A DNA stretch of 64,000 nt. Source: Prillingera fragicola (Eukaryota; Basidiomycota; Tremellomycetes; Trichosporonales; Trichosporonaceae). Where the stretch lies: contig BEDY01000001.1 in assembly GCA_002335605.1 (NCBI GenBank), positions 3,534,001 to 3,598,000 of the forward strand, given 5' to 3'. The translations under genes and the position numbers were made by a program. Below, piece by piece: positions 12,251 to 21,338 of this stretch. The first letter of the stretch is position 1; every line of letters starts with the position of its first letter. The notes beneath the pieces were generated by a model. It did no database searches, had not been told where the DNA came from, and saw nothing but the letters and a program-made list of their open reading frames with translations.

Positions 12251-12947
12251 CTATGCCTCTCCACCTTGCGCAAGCCACCCGTCCAGCGTCCCATTTGGCA
12301 AGGCTTCTGGAAACCACCCAAATTCGCGAAGACTGACCCGCTCGCCGCCCTGGCCCGGCAGCGTGTCCACCACGACGCCTTCCGCCTCGAGCGCGTCCTT
12401 TTGCCGCGCGACCCCGAGCCCTTGGTCACCTCGTGGGGAGATCACGCCCTTTGAGGATATGACGCGCTGCAGCCTTAGCAATTGGAATGCCGCACCGTGC
12501 CATCAGCAACCCACCTGCCACGGCACCGTTGACCCGGGGGGCAGCGACTTCATCGCGTTCCCGACATGTCTTCCACGTCAGTCCTGATCTCCCGAGATGG
12601 GGCATGGTGGGGAGGAGCGTTACTTGTGGCACCGACCAGTCCAGTGTCAATACCAAGGCCTGGTTGCGACTCTCGACCGTCTGCCAGCGCTGCGTGTACC
12701 ACCAACATGCGTGCCATGGATTTGTGAAGCACTGACCTCGAGTAGTTAGGATACCCTGCGAGCTTTGCGATATGGCCTGATCCGTTAGTTGGTGAGCCAG
12801 CGTAAGCGATGACGTCGGGGGTACCAGCCACTGCCCGAGCCGGCCCGCTAGAGAGCTCTACATACCATAGGTGGTAACTCTTCCTGGAGGGATGAGACGT
12901 GCGATCTCGTATGCGCGTGCTGTGAGTTCGGCGACTGCGTCTGCCAT
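12251..12947 (-). CDS. Alkyltransferase-like protein (ATL, MGMT DNA-binding fold without the cysteine)
   Basis: Small DNA-repair protein that binds O6-alkylguanine and hands the lesion to nucleotide excision repair (known for S. pombe Atl1). Exons: 12947-12866, 12776-12737, 12569-12515, 12466-12251; introns 89, 167 and 48 nt; 393 nt, 130 residues, close to Atl1 length. Visible motifs in order: ARLIPPGRVTTYG, GHIAKLAGYPNYSR, VGNAMKSLPPG, VPWQRVISSKGVISPRG, RQKDALEAEGV, FGWFPEAL. The alkyl-acceptor motif PCHRV of MGMT reads PWQRV here: Trp (about residue 58) replaces Cys, the ATL hallmark. The start at 12947 gives MADAVAELTARAYEIA; an in-frame stop lies upstream. Exon 3 begins at an AAG acceptor, slightly unusual. 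Divergent from the STYX-like gene. Confidence 0.9.
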
Positions 12948-13305
12948 TTGGGGGACGATGTGGTCGACGGACGCGACTTGGACAGACACGAGCTACAGAA
13001 AGCAGCTGACAGTACCTGGATATGGAGAATAGAGGGACGTTTGGCGGGTGAGGTGTTAATTGCGTGTCATACATAAGCAATCCGTGCCTGGTGGCGGCAT
13101 TGGTCTCGGCCCGACGATCCCCTGGCGGCGGCTCACCCAGTAACCCACCAGCGGCCGCACCCGCCCAGCCCTCTCTCCTCATATGGTCCCTCGACACAGC
13201 CTGGCGTGCAACCACCAGCCGACCAGCAACATTCACCCCACCTTGTTCGCCGCCCACTTGCTCTTCACCTATCCAAACAGTGCACCTCTCTGTACATTGC
13301 GCACA
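12948..13305. other. Shared divergent promoter, ATL and STYX-like genes
   Basis: 358 bases between two divergent start codons. The right half is CT-rich, as in other leaders of this window. No conserved element was identified. Confidence 0.4.
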
Positions 13306-14517
13306 ATGTCGATGGCAATGGGCGCACAGCCACAGCCAAACATACCAATCCCCGCTCCGCCATGGCCGCCAGCTCAACCACCAGCACATATGCTCCTGCA
13401 GGAATGGAAGTTAGTCATCCATCGTCTCGGTCCCGTCTCATGGCCGGCGATGTCGCTAAGGAGAAATGGGGTACAGCAACTAACACACACTGCAGGTACG
13501 AGATGCGCCGCGAAGCCCAAGTTATCGTGCCAGGACTTTACCTCGGTCCCTTCCAGGCCAGCACAAATCTCGAGCGTCTCAAATCTCTGGAAATTACCCA
13601 TATGTGAGCATTGAGCCTCTTATCTCGAGTCCAAAGGTGCGGCGCACCACTTGGCAGGCGGCTTGCTACGCTTTTGTGTTCTTTTCAGCGATCAACAGAG
13701 AGTGGGCTCGGCATTCAATCCCACGCAGACCTTTGTTGTTGTCAAGTGGCCTGTTTATTGACGGCCACTCACATCGCGGCAGCGGTCTTGGCCTTTCCCT
13801 CGACCGTTCAGCCTTGGTGGATTCTCAACGCCTTTGTTTCGACGCCCACCAGTGTGTAGAGCTGACACAAACAGTCTCTGCCTCCGCGATAGTCTCGAAG
13901 CTCGCCTCATCTTTCCTCGGTTCCCTACAGAGTTCCGCTACTTGACGTTGGACATCGCCGACTCTGGAGTACAGAATATCATCAGCGTCTTCCCCCGCTG
14001 CCGTGCCTTTATCGATGAAGCTTTGTCGTGCGGGGGCTCTGTACTTGTGCACTGCAACAGTGAGTCTGCCGTGAGGGACGAGTGCCCGTGTGTCCAACCA
14101 CTTGCTAACACTCTCAGGTGGAATCTCGACCTCTCCCGCCATTGTGATGGGATACCTGATGGACAAGCTGGGCTGGGAGTATCCCACAGCGCTCAGTTAT
14201 GTTCAGAGTAAGCGCTATTGCGTTAGTCCGGCAAGCGTAAGTGCCCACTCGGGCTGTGTTTTGGACAGCGTGCTGACCTTTAGTTCGAAACGCAGCTGCG
14301 CGAGTATGCCTCCATCACGGCTGCGTCAAAGGCAATGTCTGGTGTTGGGAGCAGGAGCGATAACCTGACAGTGAACAAACGTGTCTGGGACGGCGAAGGG
14401 TGGGTTACAATTCATCTGGCCTTTCCTCAGCGAACTGACAACCACAGAGATGTACCTGAACGGAACCGCCGCCGAAGCCGCTCCAGCCCAGAAAGCGACG
14501 ACGTCGACATGGCCTAG
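13306..14517 (+). CDS. STYX-type pseudophosphatase (dual-specificity phosphatase fold)
   Basis: Phosphotyrosine/phosphoserine-binding protein of the DSP family, by homology with STYX. Exons: 13306-13409, 13496-13603, 13875-14059, 14118-14236, 14284-14399, 14448-14517; 702 nt, 233 residues. The core reads VIVPGLYLGPFQ, THILCLRDSLEARLIFPRFP, LTLDIADSGVQNII, VLVHCNSGISTSP, and YVQSKRYCVSPASFETQLREY, following the order of human STYX closely. The P-loop has Cys (about 131), but the invariant Arg of HCX5R is Thr (about 137), so catalysis should be lost or very weak; human STYX instead loses the Cys. Intron 2 is long (271 nt). The last intron (48 nt) contains no stop and keeps frame, so retention would still give protein. 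The C-terminus is an acidic/basic tail ending in SDDVDMA. Confidence 0.85.
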
Positions 14518-15091
14518 AGAGCTTTACCATCATTCCCACGTCACGTTCCGCTCTGTCTTCAACTCATTCGTACCGCCTCTAGACCCTTTCATCGCCTCAG
14601 TCACAGCCAGGCTCACGCCTTCTCACACGCATCACCGAAAACTTTGCAAGGACGCTTTCACTCAGAACAAACTCGCACTCGTCCGCTGTCCACACATGCC
14701 ATCACCCACCTCTGTTGTACCATATCCATCCACTACTGGTCGTTATACTATGTGCATATGACATTCCAAATCACACGCTACGGAGGGTATATGGCAAATG
14801 CTGTGCGCTGCACAGGGCCAAAAGACTAGTCGTACTTTGAACAGAAACCGAAGCTGCCAAAACTGAAATAAAATAAAAACCGCTCAACTTCGTCCATGTC
14901 TTGCGTCCCACCTAGCCGCCATCGTTGATAATAGTCTCTCTTGTCGATACACACGTAAGGGCATTGCAGGGTCCGCCGGGGCAGCACCACGTCGCGGCCG
15001 CTGCTTGATTAAAGTTGCCGCTGTCTTCCTCGTCGATATTATTAAAACACTTGATCACACGTCCGTTGCCTGTTCGTCTGTTGGCTGGCTT
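14518..15091. other. Intergenic region between convergent genes
   Basis: 574 bases of 3' flanks. AATAAAATAAAA at 14867-14878 is a good candidate cleavage/polyadenylation signal for the upstream gene. Nothing else was recognised. Confidence 0.5.
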
Positions 15092-16768
15092 TTAGATCCA
15101 GCCGCCCGAGCCCTGCTGCGCGGCGACGTGCTGCTGAGGGGCATGCTGGGGGAGGCGCGGGCTGAGACGGGGCTTCTGCTGCATCGGAGGCGAGATCTGG
15201 GGGAGGCGAAGCGGGGCAGTGAAAGCGGGGGGCGCGTCATAGTCCTGCTGGTCATAGTAGCTGTCCTGCCAGGCTCCGGGGGGAGCAAAGGGGTCGTTGG
15301 CAGCGTCAATCTCCTCAGTGTGGCCCGGCCATCCACCGGGCACGTCCTTCTGGTCACGATGTTGGGGGCGACGCGAGCCCTCGCTGGGAAGACGGCGCGA
15401 GCCGTGGCCGTTGGCACTCGACGAGTCCGTGTCACGCGAGCTGCGCTTGCTCTTGCTCTTCTGACGCCAGACATGAACGGCGTTCTGGATACCCTGTGGG
15501 GTGTGAGGAACGTTGCCGGGTTCACCGGCAGAGTGGCCTGCCGACGAAGTGGAGCGCGAACGGAGGCCGCCGTTGTTGCGCTTGGAGCTGCTGTGGTGCG
15601 AGCTGCTTGAGGTGTTGCGCGAAGGGGGACGGTCAAGCTGAGCCTGGACAGAAGCAGGAGGCATGTTGAGCACTGCTTGAGGAGGGGTGCTGCAAGCGGG
15701 GATGGCAACGGGGACCACTGGGGGGTGGGCGGAGGGCATACTGCGGGGGCTGCGCGAAGGCAGGCGAGCAGACGGAGCCATAGCCGGCGAGTTGCTAGTG
15801 AAGTCGATTGTCTCGTTTTCAGCGGGGTCCTGGTACGCCGGAAGGCTAGAACGCTCGGCGAGAAGGGGGCGTCCGGGAGTCAGGACTTCATGGCCGTCCT
15901 CGCTCTGAGATACGGGGGCAGGAGGCAGAGCGCGCGAGGGGCGGCTGGGTGTCACTTGAGCAGGGTGGGTGGCCGAACCAGCGCTTTCGGTGCGCTGAAG
16001 GGGCGAAGGAGAACGGCTATCCTTGGGTGACATGGCCGGCTGCAGTGAGTTGGGCGTCAGGAGAACATTGGGAGTCGACGGAGAGTTGGTGTCGGCTGGA
16101 GTGGGGTCTGCTGAAGGAGATTGACGGTTGGGGCTGGGCGTTGCTGGCTCGGCGCGGGGAGGCGTGGTAGAGTCAAAGTCAAGGCGACGAGCAGGGTTTC
16201 GCTCGGAGGGCATAGGCGGTGAAGGCGTCTGACGGACGTGACGAGCCCTCGGCGACGGAGGAGCACGAGCACCCACCCACGGTTTTGCAGGCATCTTTCC
16301 GTCATCTGCCTTGCGAACTACCTCGTGGTCAAGCTCGGCCCCGGTGCTGAAAAAGTTGCCTCCTCCACCACGTCCGCGCCATCCAGGGGCGACGCCGGAA
16401 GGCGAGCAAGGGAGAACGAGGTGGTCCTTGTAGGTAGGCTCGGGAGGCGAGTGGAGAGCAAGCCATGCCTCACGGCTGCGCCAGGGCTGAGCCCCTGGAG
16501 AGCCTCCCAGGCTGTCTCGGCGCTGGCGACCGGTCACTGCTGCGCGGGCCTCGTCGCTATTAGCCCACAGGCTCTTCGAGCGACGGCGAGAGGCCGGGGT
16601 CGACGACCCGCTCTTCGGGCTCACACCGGCGGCGGCTGCTGCTGCTGCTGCTGCGTTTGCCTGGCGCACATGCTCTGGGAGTGGTGGGAGCTGAGGCGGT
16701 GGTGTGGGAGCTCGCTGTGCGTCCTTCTTGAGGGAAGGCTTGGAGGTGCGTTTGCGCAAGAGACCCAT
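15092..16768 (-). CDS. Unrecognised Pro/Ser-rich protein of 558 residues
   Basis: Single open frame from the ATG at 16768 to the stop at 15092. The frame stays open upstream, but that part looks like leader and MGLLRKRTSKPSLKK is a natural start. The protein is almost entirely low complexity: poly-Ala (about residues 39-47, from a CTG/GCT repeat near 16632-16650), many SP, TP and PxxP motifs, and a C-terminal Gln/Pro stretch. One short conserved-looking block, SREAWLALHSPPEPTYKDHLVLPCSP around residues 100-125, suggests a folded or docking element. The basic N-terminus could associate with membrane, but the Lys at position 6 does not fit a standard N-myristoylation site. No function is assigned; a signalling scaffold or regulator is one possibility. 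Confidence 0.7.
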   Translation of the reverse strand: MGLLRKRTSKPSLKKDAQRAPTPPPQLPPLPEHVRQANAAAAAAAAAGVSPKSGSSTPASRRRSKSLWANSDEARAAVTGRQRRDSLGGSPGAQPWRSREAWLALHSPPEPTYKDHLVLPCSPSGVAPGWRGRGGGGNFFSTGAELDHEVVRKADDGKMPAKPWVGARAPPSPRARHVRQTPSPPMPSERNPARRLDFDSTTPPRAEPATPSPNRQSPSADPTPADTNSPSTPNVLLTPNSLQPAMSPKDSRSPSPLQRTESAGSATHPAQVTPSRPSRALPPAPVSQSEDGHEVLTPGRPLLAERSSLPAYQDPAENETIDFTSNSPAMAPSARLPSRSPRSMPSAHPPVVPVAIPACSTPPQAVLNMPPASVQAQLDRPPSRNTSSSSHHSSSKRNNGGLRSRSTSSAGHSAGEPGNVPHTPQGIQNAVHVWRQKSKSKRSSRDTDSSSANGHGSRRLPSEGSRRPQHRDQKDVPGGWPGHTEEIDAANDPFAPPGAWQDSYYDQQDYDAPPAFTAPLRLPQISPPMQQKPRLSPRLPQHAPQQHVAAQQGSGGWI

Positions 16769-19380
16769 GTTGACGACTGATGTTGACGACTGGGAACAGA
16801 CTTGGTAACGAGTGTCGTAAAGAGGAATGGGCGATGGACAGAGTACAGAACTGGGGTCCTTTGGGGATGAGCCGTATCTGGACAATGCGATGCTAGGAGC
16901 CAGAGTACTGTTGCTGTTGGGACTGGCCAGACAACAGTTGCTTTGGCATGTACGCCGCCTTTCCTCGACCCAACAACAAAGTCTAAACCCTCCCACCGCC
17001 GTCCCACCCTTGTCCTCGTCGTCCTTGGCCGCCCTCCTTCCTCCCGGACACCCGGACCAAGGCCTCCCCCAGGCCCCAGGCCCCGAATGCATGTACACAA
17101 GTACTGCCTGGGGTCGTTCCCGCCCAGCTGCCCAAAAAGGTACTGGAGCCCTCCAGGGCAAAGTCCCTTGATCCCCCTCCCGTTTCAGCGGAAGCCAGAT
17201 GGACAAACCTGCGTGTACGACGCTTCAGAGATCTACAGCCTTGGCTGTGATGCCTGTGCTATTTGTTGGGCTCCAGGGCGCGAACACGCATCGAGGTACG
17301 TGTACTGCCTCTGAGACCGCATGCCCATGACGCCGCGTCCACAAACATTGCAGGGGCACGCATAAGACAACATTGACCCAGCTGATGGGACATTTATCAA
17401 AACAAGCTCCCTCGGGCCAGACTCCTGGGTCAACAACACTAGCCCAACACTGCTTCTACAGTGAGACCTGAAGCTCAACAGAACCCCCAGACCTCTGGCG
17501 CGGCCAGGCCCACATTGGACCTGGCAGAGCACCGCCCAAACTGGGGCATCTCTTACCTGAAGAGGTTTGATCCAGATGCCGCTTCCCTTGCTACCACCGC
17601 TGTCGTCGACATCGCTTGTATCATTGGACTGACTCGTCCGGGCAGTCTCCCGATGTCCGGCGCCACCATGGGCCCCGTCTCATGTACCAGGGCCGACGCC
17701 ATCGTTCTGTGGCCCTAGTAAACAGTGGCACTGCCCGTTAAACTTTGTTTGGACCCGTTCCATAGCACGTAACCTTTGCAAGGCAGTGGCGCTGTAAGTG
17801 AGCGGCGTTGGAATGTGGCGCTGGCCTGCCGCCGGCCGACTCCACTGCGGGGAGGCATGCCGCCGATTTTGGGTGGGCTGGCTGCCAATGTTTGGACCGA
17901 GTTGTTGTTTACATGTGGCATGTGGGTCACACGAAGCATGAACAGAATGGTCCATTGTCTCCGAGAGACACGAACTGAGTCACCAGCCAGCAGCAGGTTA
18001 TCAGGGGAACCTGGTGAAAGTGCCGGCCGGTCAACCGTGTTCGTTGATCAACTCACGTATGTAGTCGCGATCGTGCGCCGATCATCCTTCTGTCCCTGTC
18101 ACAGTCAAAAGTAGTACATGACAGCTTGGCTTTAGAAGCCAAGGCGTGTATGCATCGTCCAGAAAGCCGCCAAGAAAGCTTGCGTCGAAACACGAAACTT
18201 GAGGAGCGCTACTGTAAACGCTGCCGAAATGCCCCTTTTCAATCCCTTCTGCCACTCCTGTTTATGCCGGCAGCGCGCGTCCCGACACTAACATGGCAGA
18301 GTGTATCCGCTGCCCGCTTCGACGCCATCGTGTTCCTGTGGTTCCGAGCAAGACAGCATAGGCCGGCAATGCTACTCCATCCGATGGACAGCTGCGTCCG
18401 AACTGATGGACACCGTTTGACGGCATTGTTGCGTCATGGTGCAACGCGCTCACTTTTGAATCTATGTTGACACGCGCGTCCGAGTCAGCCAGCACCATGT
18501 AACGTGTCACTCGTCGCTCGTCGCCGAGAGATCTCGCGTGATCTGTGACCTCGCGGTTCACAGCTGTTATGGCAATCGAACATGTGGAGAGGCGACATGG
18601 CATGGGCAGCCATGCTTGTTTTATTAGATGCAAGTTCCGGGAATGCGGTGGGTAACTGGCATCGGAGGCGGCAGTTGCTCCACTCACTGCTGCCCTCAAT
18701 CACCGTATCAACGACGTGTCGTCAGCACGCAGTCACTCCATGTGCATCGGAGCGCGGCGAGATGATCTGCAGTGCACGTACGTCAGGTACCTAGGCGCTA
18801 CCAAGGTCACATTGTCTCGTCTGACAGACTGTACTCAGGTGTAGAACGGCGGATTGCGGTCAAACAGGCAGTGTCATTTGTTGTGGTGTACAGAAGAGGG
18901 TTCCAGGTGGTTTCAGTCCCTCGTTAAGAACATCTTAAGTGAACCAATAATATGTGCTTCACCACAGTGATGGCCAAAGCCAAGTTCGAGAGGCACAATT
19001 GTTATGTACATGCAGCATTGGTCGACTTCGGTGAGTGAAGTGAGTCCTTTCAGATTACGCAGATAACCAGTTCATCGCTTCAACACCTCGCGATCATTCC
19101 TCCGCATGCGATGCATACTAGGATCACGAGGTCTTAGGAGCAATCGCAGCGACGTTATCAGGGAATCATTGACCATCCAACTCGGTCTCTTGAACTGCCT
19201 CCGTGTCTCCCAGAAGATGACCTAGATTAGCCTGATTTCATTGCCGGCGGTCAGGTCCGCCCTTCACGAACCCCCACACTATAGCCGAGCCCATTAACAG
19301 ACATGGCCAGCAATGCCCTTGCCGAACGTGTCACTTGCATCTCGTCCACTACACGCTCTTTCTGACCTACTCTAATCACA
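16769..19380. other. Long gene-poor region
   Basis: 2.6 kb between the 5' end of the Pro/Ser-rich gene (-) and the methyltransferase (+). Open frames (for example 17461-17718 + and 18262-18699 -) are short, mutually overlapping, lack recognisable motifs and do not join through good splice sites. I see no tRNA, rRNA or transposon features. It could hold regulatory sequence or non-coding RNA. Confidence 0.45.
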
Positions 19381-20175
19381 ATGTCACAGCCAGCAGCTAC
19401 CGAGGAACACTGGGATGGCGATGTCTACGTCGAGCGCCCTGGTACGCGCGAGATGGCCAAGCTCAACGGCACTCTCAACATCCCACACGGCCTCGAGGCA
19501 GCCGGCATCCCAGCGTCCAAGTTTAAATCCCTCGACCTTCTCGAGGTCGGCGCCGGTGTAGGCACAGTCACTCCTTATCTCGCAGATGCGTTTCACAGCG
19601 TGTTCGCCATCGAGCCGTCGCCCTCCATGCTCCGCACCTTTGTCAAGGAGGTCGGTGTGCGGGACAACGTTGCCCACGCGCTGTACACCCTCGGTCCCGA
19701 CTCTGGCACGGACTTTGCGTCTCGCAAGCCCCTTCCCTCGCCCACTGCTGAGGACTCCAATGCCACGGCCCCAGCTCCAGTCGCCCAGTACGACGTGGCC
19801 ATTACGACGCTCGTCGTTCATCACGTCGACGTCTTCAAGCCCTTCTTTGCTGGGGTCTTGAGCGTGCTCAAACCCGGCGGTGTCTTCCTTGCCGTCGAGT
19901 TTACGCACGACGAGCAAGGCAAGGATCTCTCAAAGGACTACCACCTCCAGATTGACCCGTCCATGACCCCCGTGTCCAATGACGACGACGAGCTCAAAGA
20001 CGGCAGCTGGTTCCGCACCTGCTACACTATCGACTCGCTCGGTGGCCTTCTGAAGCGGAACGGCTTCACGGACGTTGGTGGCATCAAGCTCGACAACCCC
20101 TGCCCTGCGTTCGGCTTTGACAATGGACGAGGACCGGTTCCAGCGATCGCCGTGTACGGACGTAAGCCTCTGTAG
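19381..20175 (+). CDS. Class I SAM-dependent methyltransferase
   Basis: 264 residues in one uninterrupted frame from the ATG at 19381. Rossmann-fold SAM-binding motif I is LLEVGAGVGTVTPYLA (about residues 54-69), followed by the acidic end of strand beta-2 in VFAIEPSPSML. VAITTLVVHHVDVFKPFF is the motif IV region, and VLSVLKPGGVFLAVEFTHD is motif VI with the typical KPGG turn. The N-terminal EEHWDGDVYVERPGTREM resembles small-molecule methyltransferases of the Methyltransf_11/25 type. The substrate cannot be told from sequence. Unlike most multi-exon genes around it, it has no intron and stands alone between long intergenic stretches. That could mean horizontal origin or a retrocopy, but is not proof of either. 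Confidence 0.85.
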   Translation: MSQPAATEEHWDGDVYVERPGTREMAKLNGTLNIPHGLEAAGIPASKFKSLDLLEVGAGVGTVTPYLADAFHSVFAIEPSPSMLRTFVKEVGVRDNVAHALYTLGPDSGTDFASRKPLPSPTAEDSNATAPAPVAQYDVAITTLVVHHVDVFKPFFAGVLSVLKPGGVFLAVEFTHDEQGKDLSKDYHLQIDPSMTPVSNDDDELKDGSWFRTCYTIDSLGGLLKRNGFTDVGGIKLDNPCPAFGFDNGRGPVPAIAVYGRKPL

Positions 20176-20701
20176 GCGATGTCGTGTGGGAGGGAAGTTC
20201 AGTTTGTCGGTCAGGAGCTAGGGCCGACAGAGACGAACAACAGGTCGGAAGCCAAAACATGATTATGCCACAGATATAACCAATACGTCGTGGGCACCAG
20301 GTCAGTTACTGCGGAGACAGTGCTGGTCATCGATACGAGCATTGAATATGCAACCGGTGCCGTGATGCGGGATTACCCACGTCCCAAGTGATTCATTGGT
20401 CACTGTCCAACTGGTGCTCAGTCCGTCCGTTTTTGTGCCTTCGTGTGCCGCTTGCGTCTGTCACTGACAAAGACAATTGCCTCCCGGGATTGCTTCTTCC
20501 ACTCTCGTGCATGCGTACAACGGCATAATGCCTGGCTATACATACTGTCACAACTCCAGACCAGCTGTGTTAGTGGCGAGGAGAGTTGGCGTTGCCACCA
20601 TCCCCGTCACGTTTTTGCCCGTCCGGCGGTTCTCGTGTTTCTTCTGCGTCCTCACCGTCGTCTCAGATCGCGTGTTTCTTCTCCTGCTGCTCCTGCTGCC
20701 T
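20176..20701. other. Intergenic region between convergent methyltransferase and UBA-like genes
   Basis: 526 bases of 3' flanking sequence. It includes a short CTCCTGCTG repeat at about 20680-20700, next to the stop of the downstream gene. No other feature was seen. Confidence 0.4.
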
Positions 20702-21338
20702 CTAGCCCCAGCGTTTCATCATGGGAAGGTAGAACTTGGCGCTCCAGCGGCTCCACTTCTCCTCGGCGTTCATGACCCGGCCGCGCTGCTGGTCACGCTT
20801 CCTGGCCTGGTCCTGGCGGTGCTGAGCGTACATGTCCGCGAGCGCAGCTTCGCGCTCCGCCTTGAGTGCCCGCAGGCGCTCGTCGCGCGCAGCCCGCTCC
20901 GGACACCGCGGGCGGTACTCGGGAAGCACGTCATGGCCGGCCGCGGCAGAGGACTCGTCGTACAGCTCGGGGTAGTCGCCGGCCTCGTAGTCACTGGTGT
21001 TGGGCAGCGATGAGTCGTCCGTGAGCGACGACTCAGCCGACCGCGTGGGAGTCAGAGTCGTCGACGCGTAAGTAGGCGGGAGGAAGGCGATGGCGTCTGG
21101 TACCGTCTGGGTTGGCGCCTGCTGGAGGGCGACGTGGGCATCGCGCTCGGTAAAGCCCAGAGAAACGAGGTGGTCAATGGCGAAGTCGTCGGGACGCTGG
21201 CCGGAGCGGTAGTGCGGCTCGGTACGCAGGCAGGCGAGCTGGGCTTCGTTGGCTGGGCAGTCAGTAGTGGTCGGGGCAGTGGCGATAGCATGGCTCGGCG
21301 CACTCGTTGAAAGATGTGCACCTCGGTGACTCACTCAT
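20702..21338 (-). CDS. Small protein with UBA-like domain and charged C-terminus
   Basis: Exon 1 is only ATGA (21338-21335), followed by an 82-nt intron (GTGAGT...CTGAC...CCCAG), then exon 2 21252-20702; 555 nt, 184 residues, starting MTNEAQLACL. This model is preferred because the long frame has no ATG of its own and the splice sites are textbook. Residues about 23-55 (FAIDHLVSLGFTERDAHVALQQA to AIAFL) have the three-helix pattern and the GF turn of a UBA domain, suggesting ubiquitin binding. A disordered acidic middle follows, then a highly charged helix (ERAARDERLRALKAEREAALADMYAQ) and a conserved-looking end, EEKWSRWSAKFYLPMMKRWG. Family not recognised. Confidence 0.72.

Noticed and set aside
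16632..16650. CTG/GCT trinucleotide run as an expandable microsatellite
   Set aside because: It simply encodes the poly-Ala tract of the minus-strand protein and is short and interrupted.
15092..17206. 704-codon version of the Pro/Ser-rich protein starting near 17206
   Set aside because: The upstream 146 codons do not begin with an ATG and look like pyrimidine-rich leader in reverse; MGLLRKRTSK at 16768 is the natural start.
17461..17718. Possible 85-codon gene on the plus strand
   Set aside because: No motif, no good splice partners and no clear leader; similar frames occur by chance in this GC-rich DNA.
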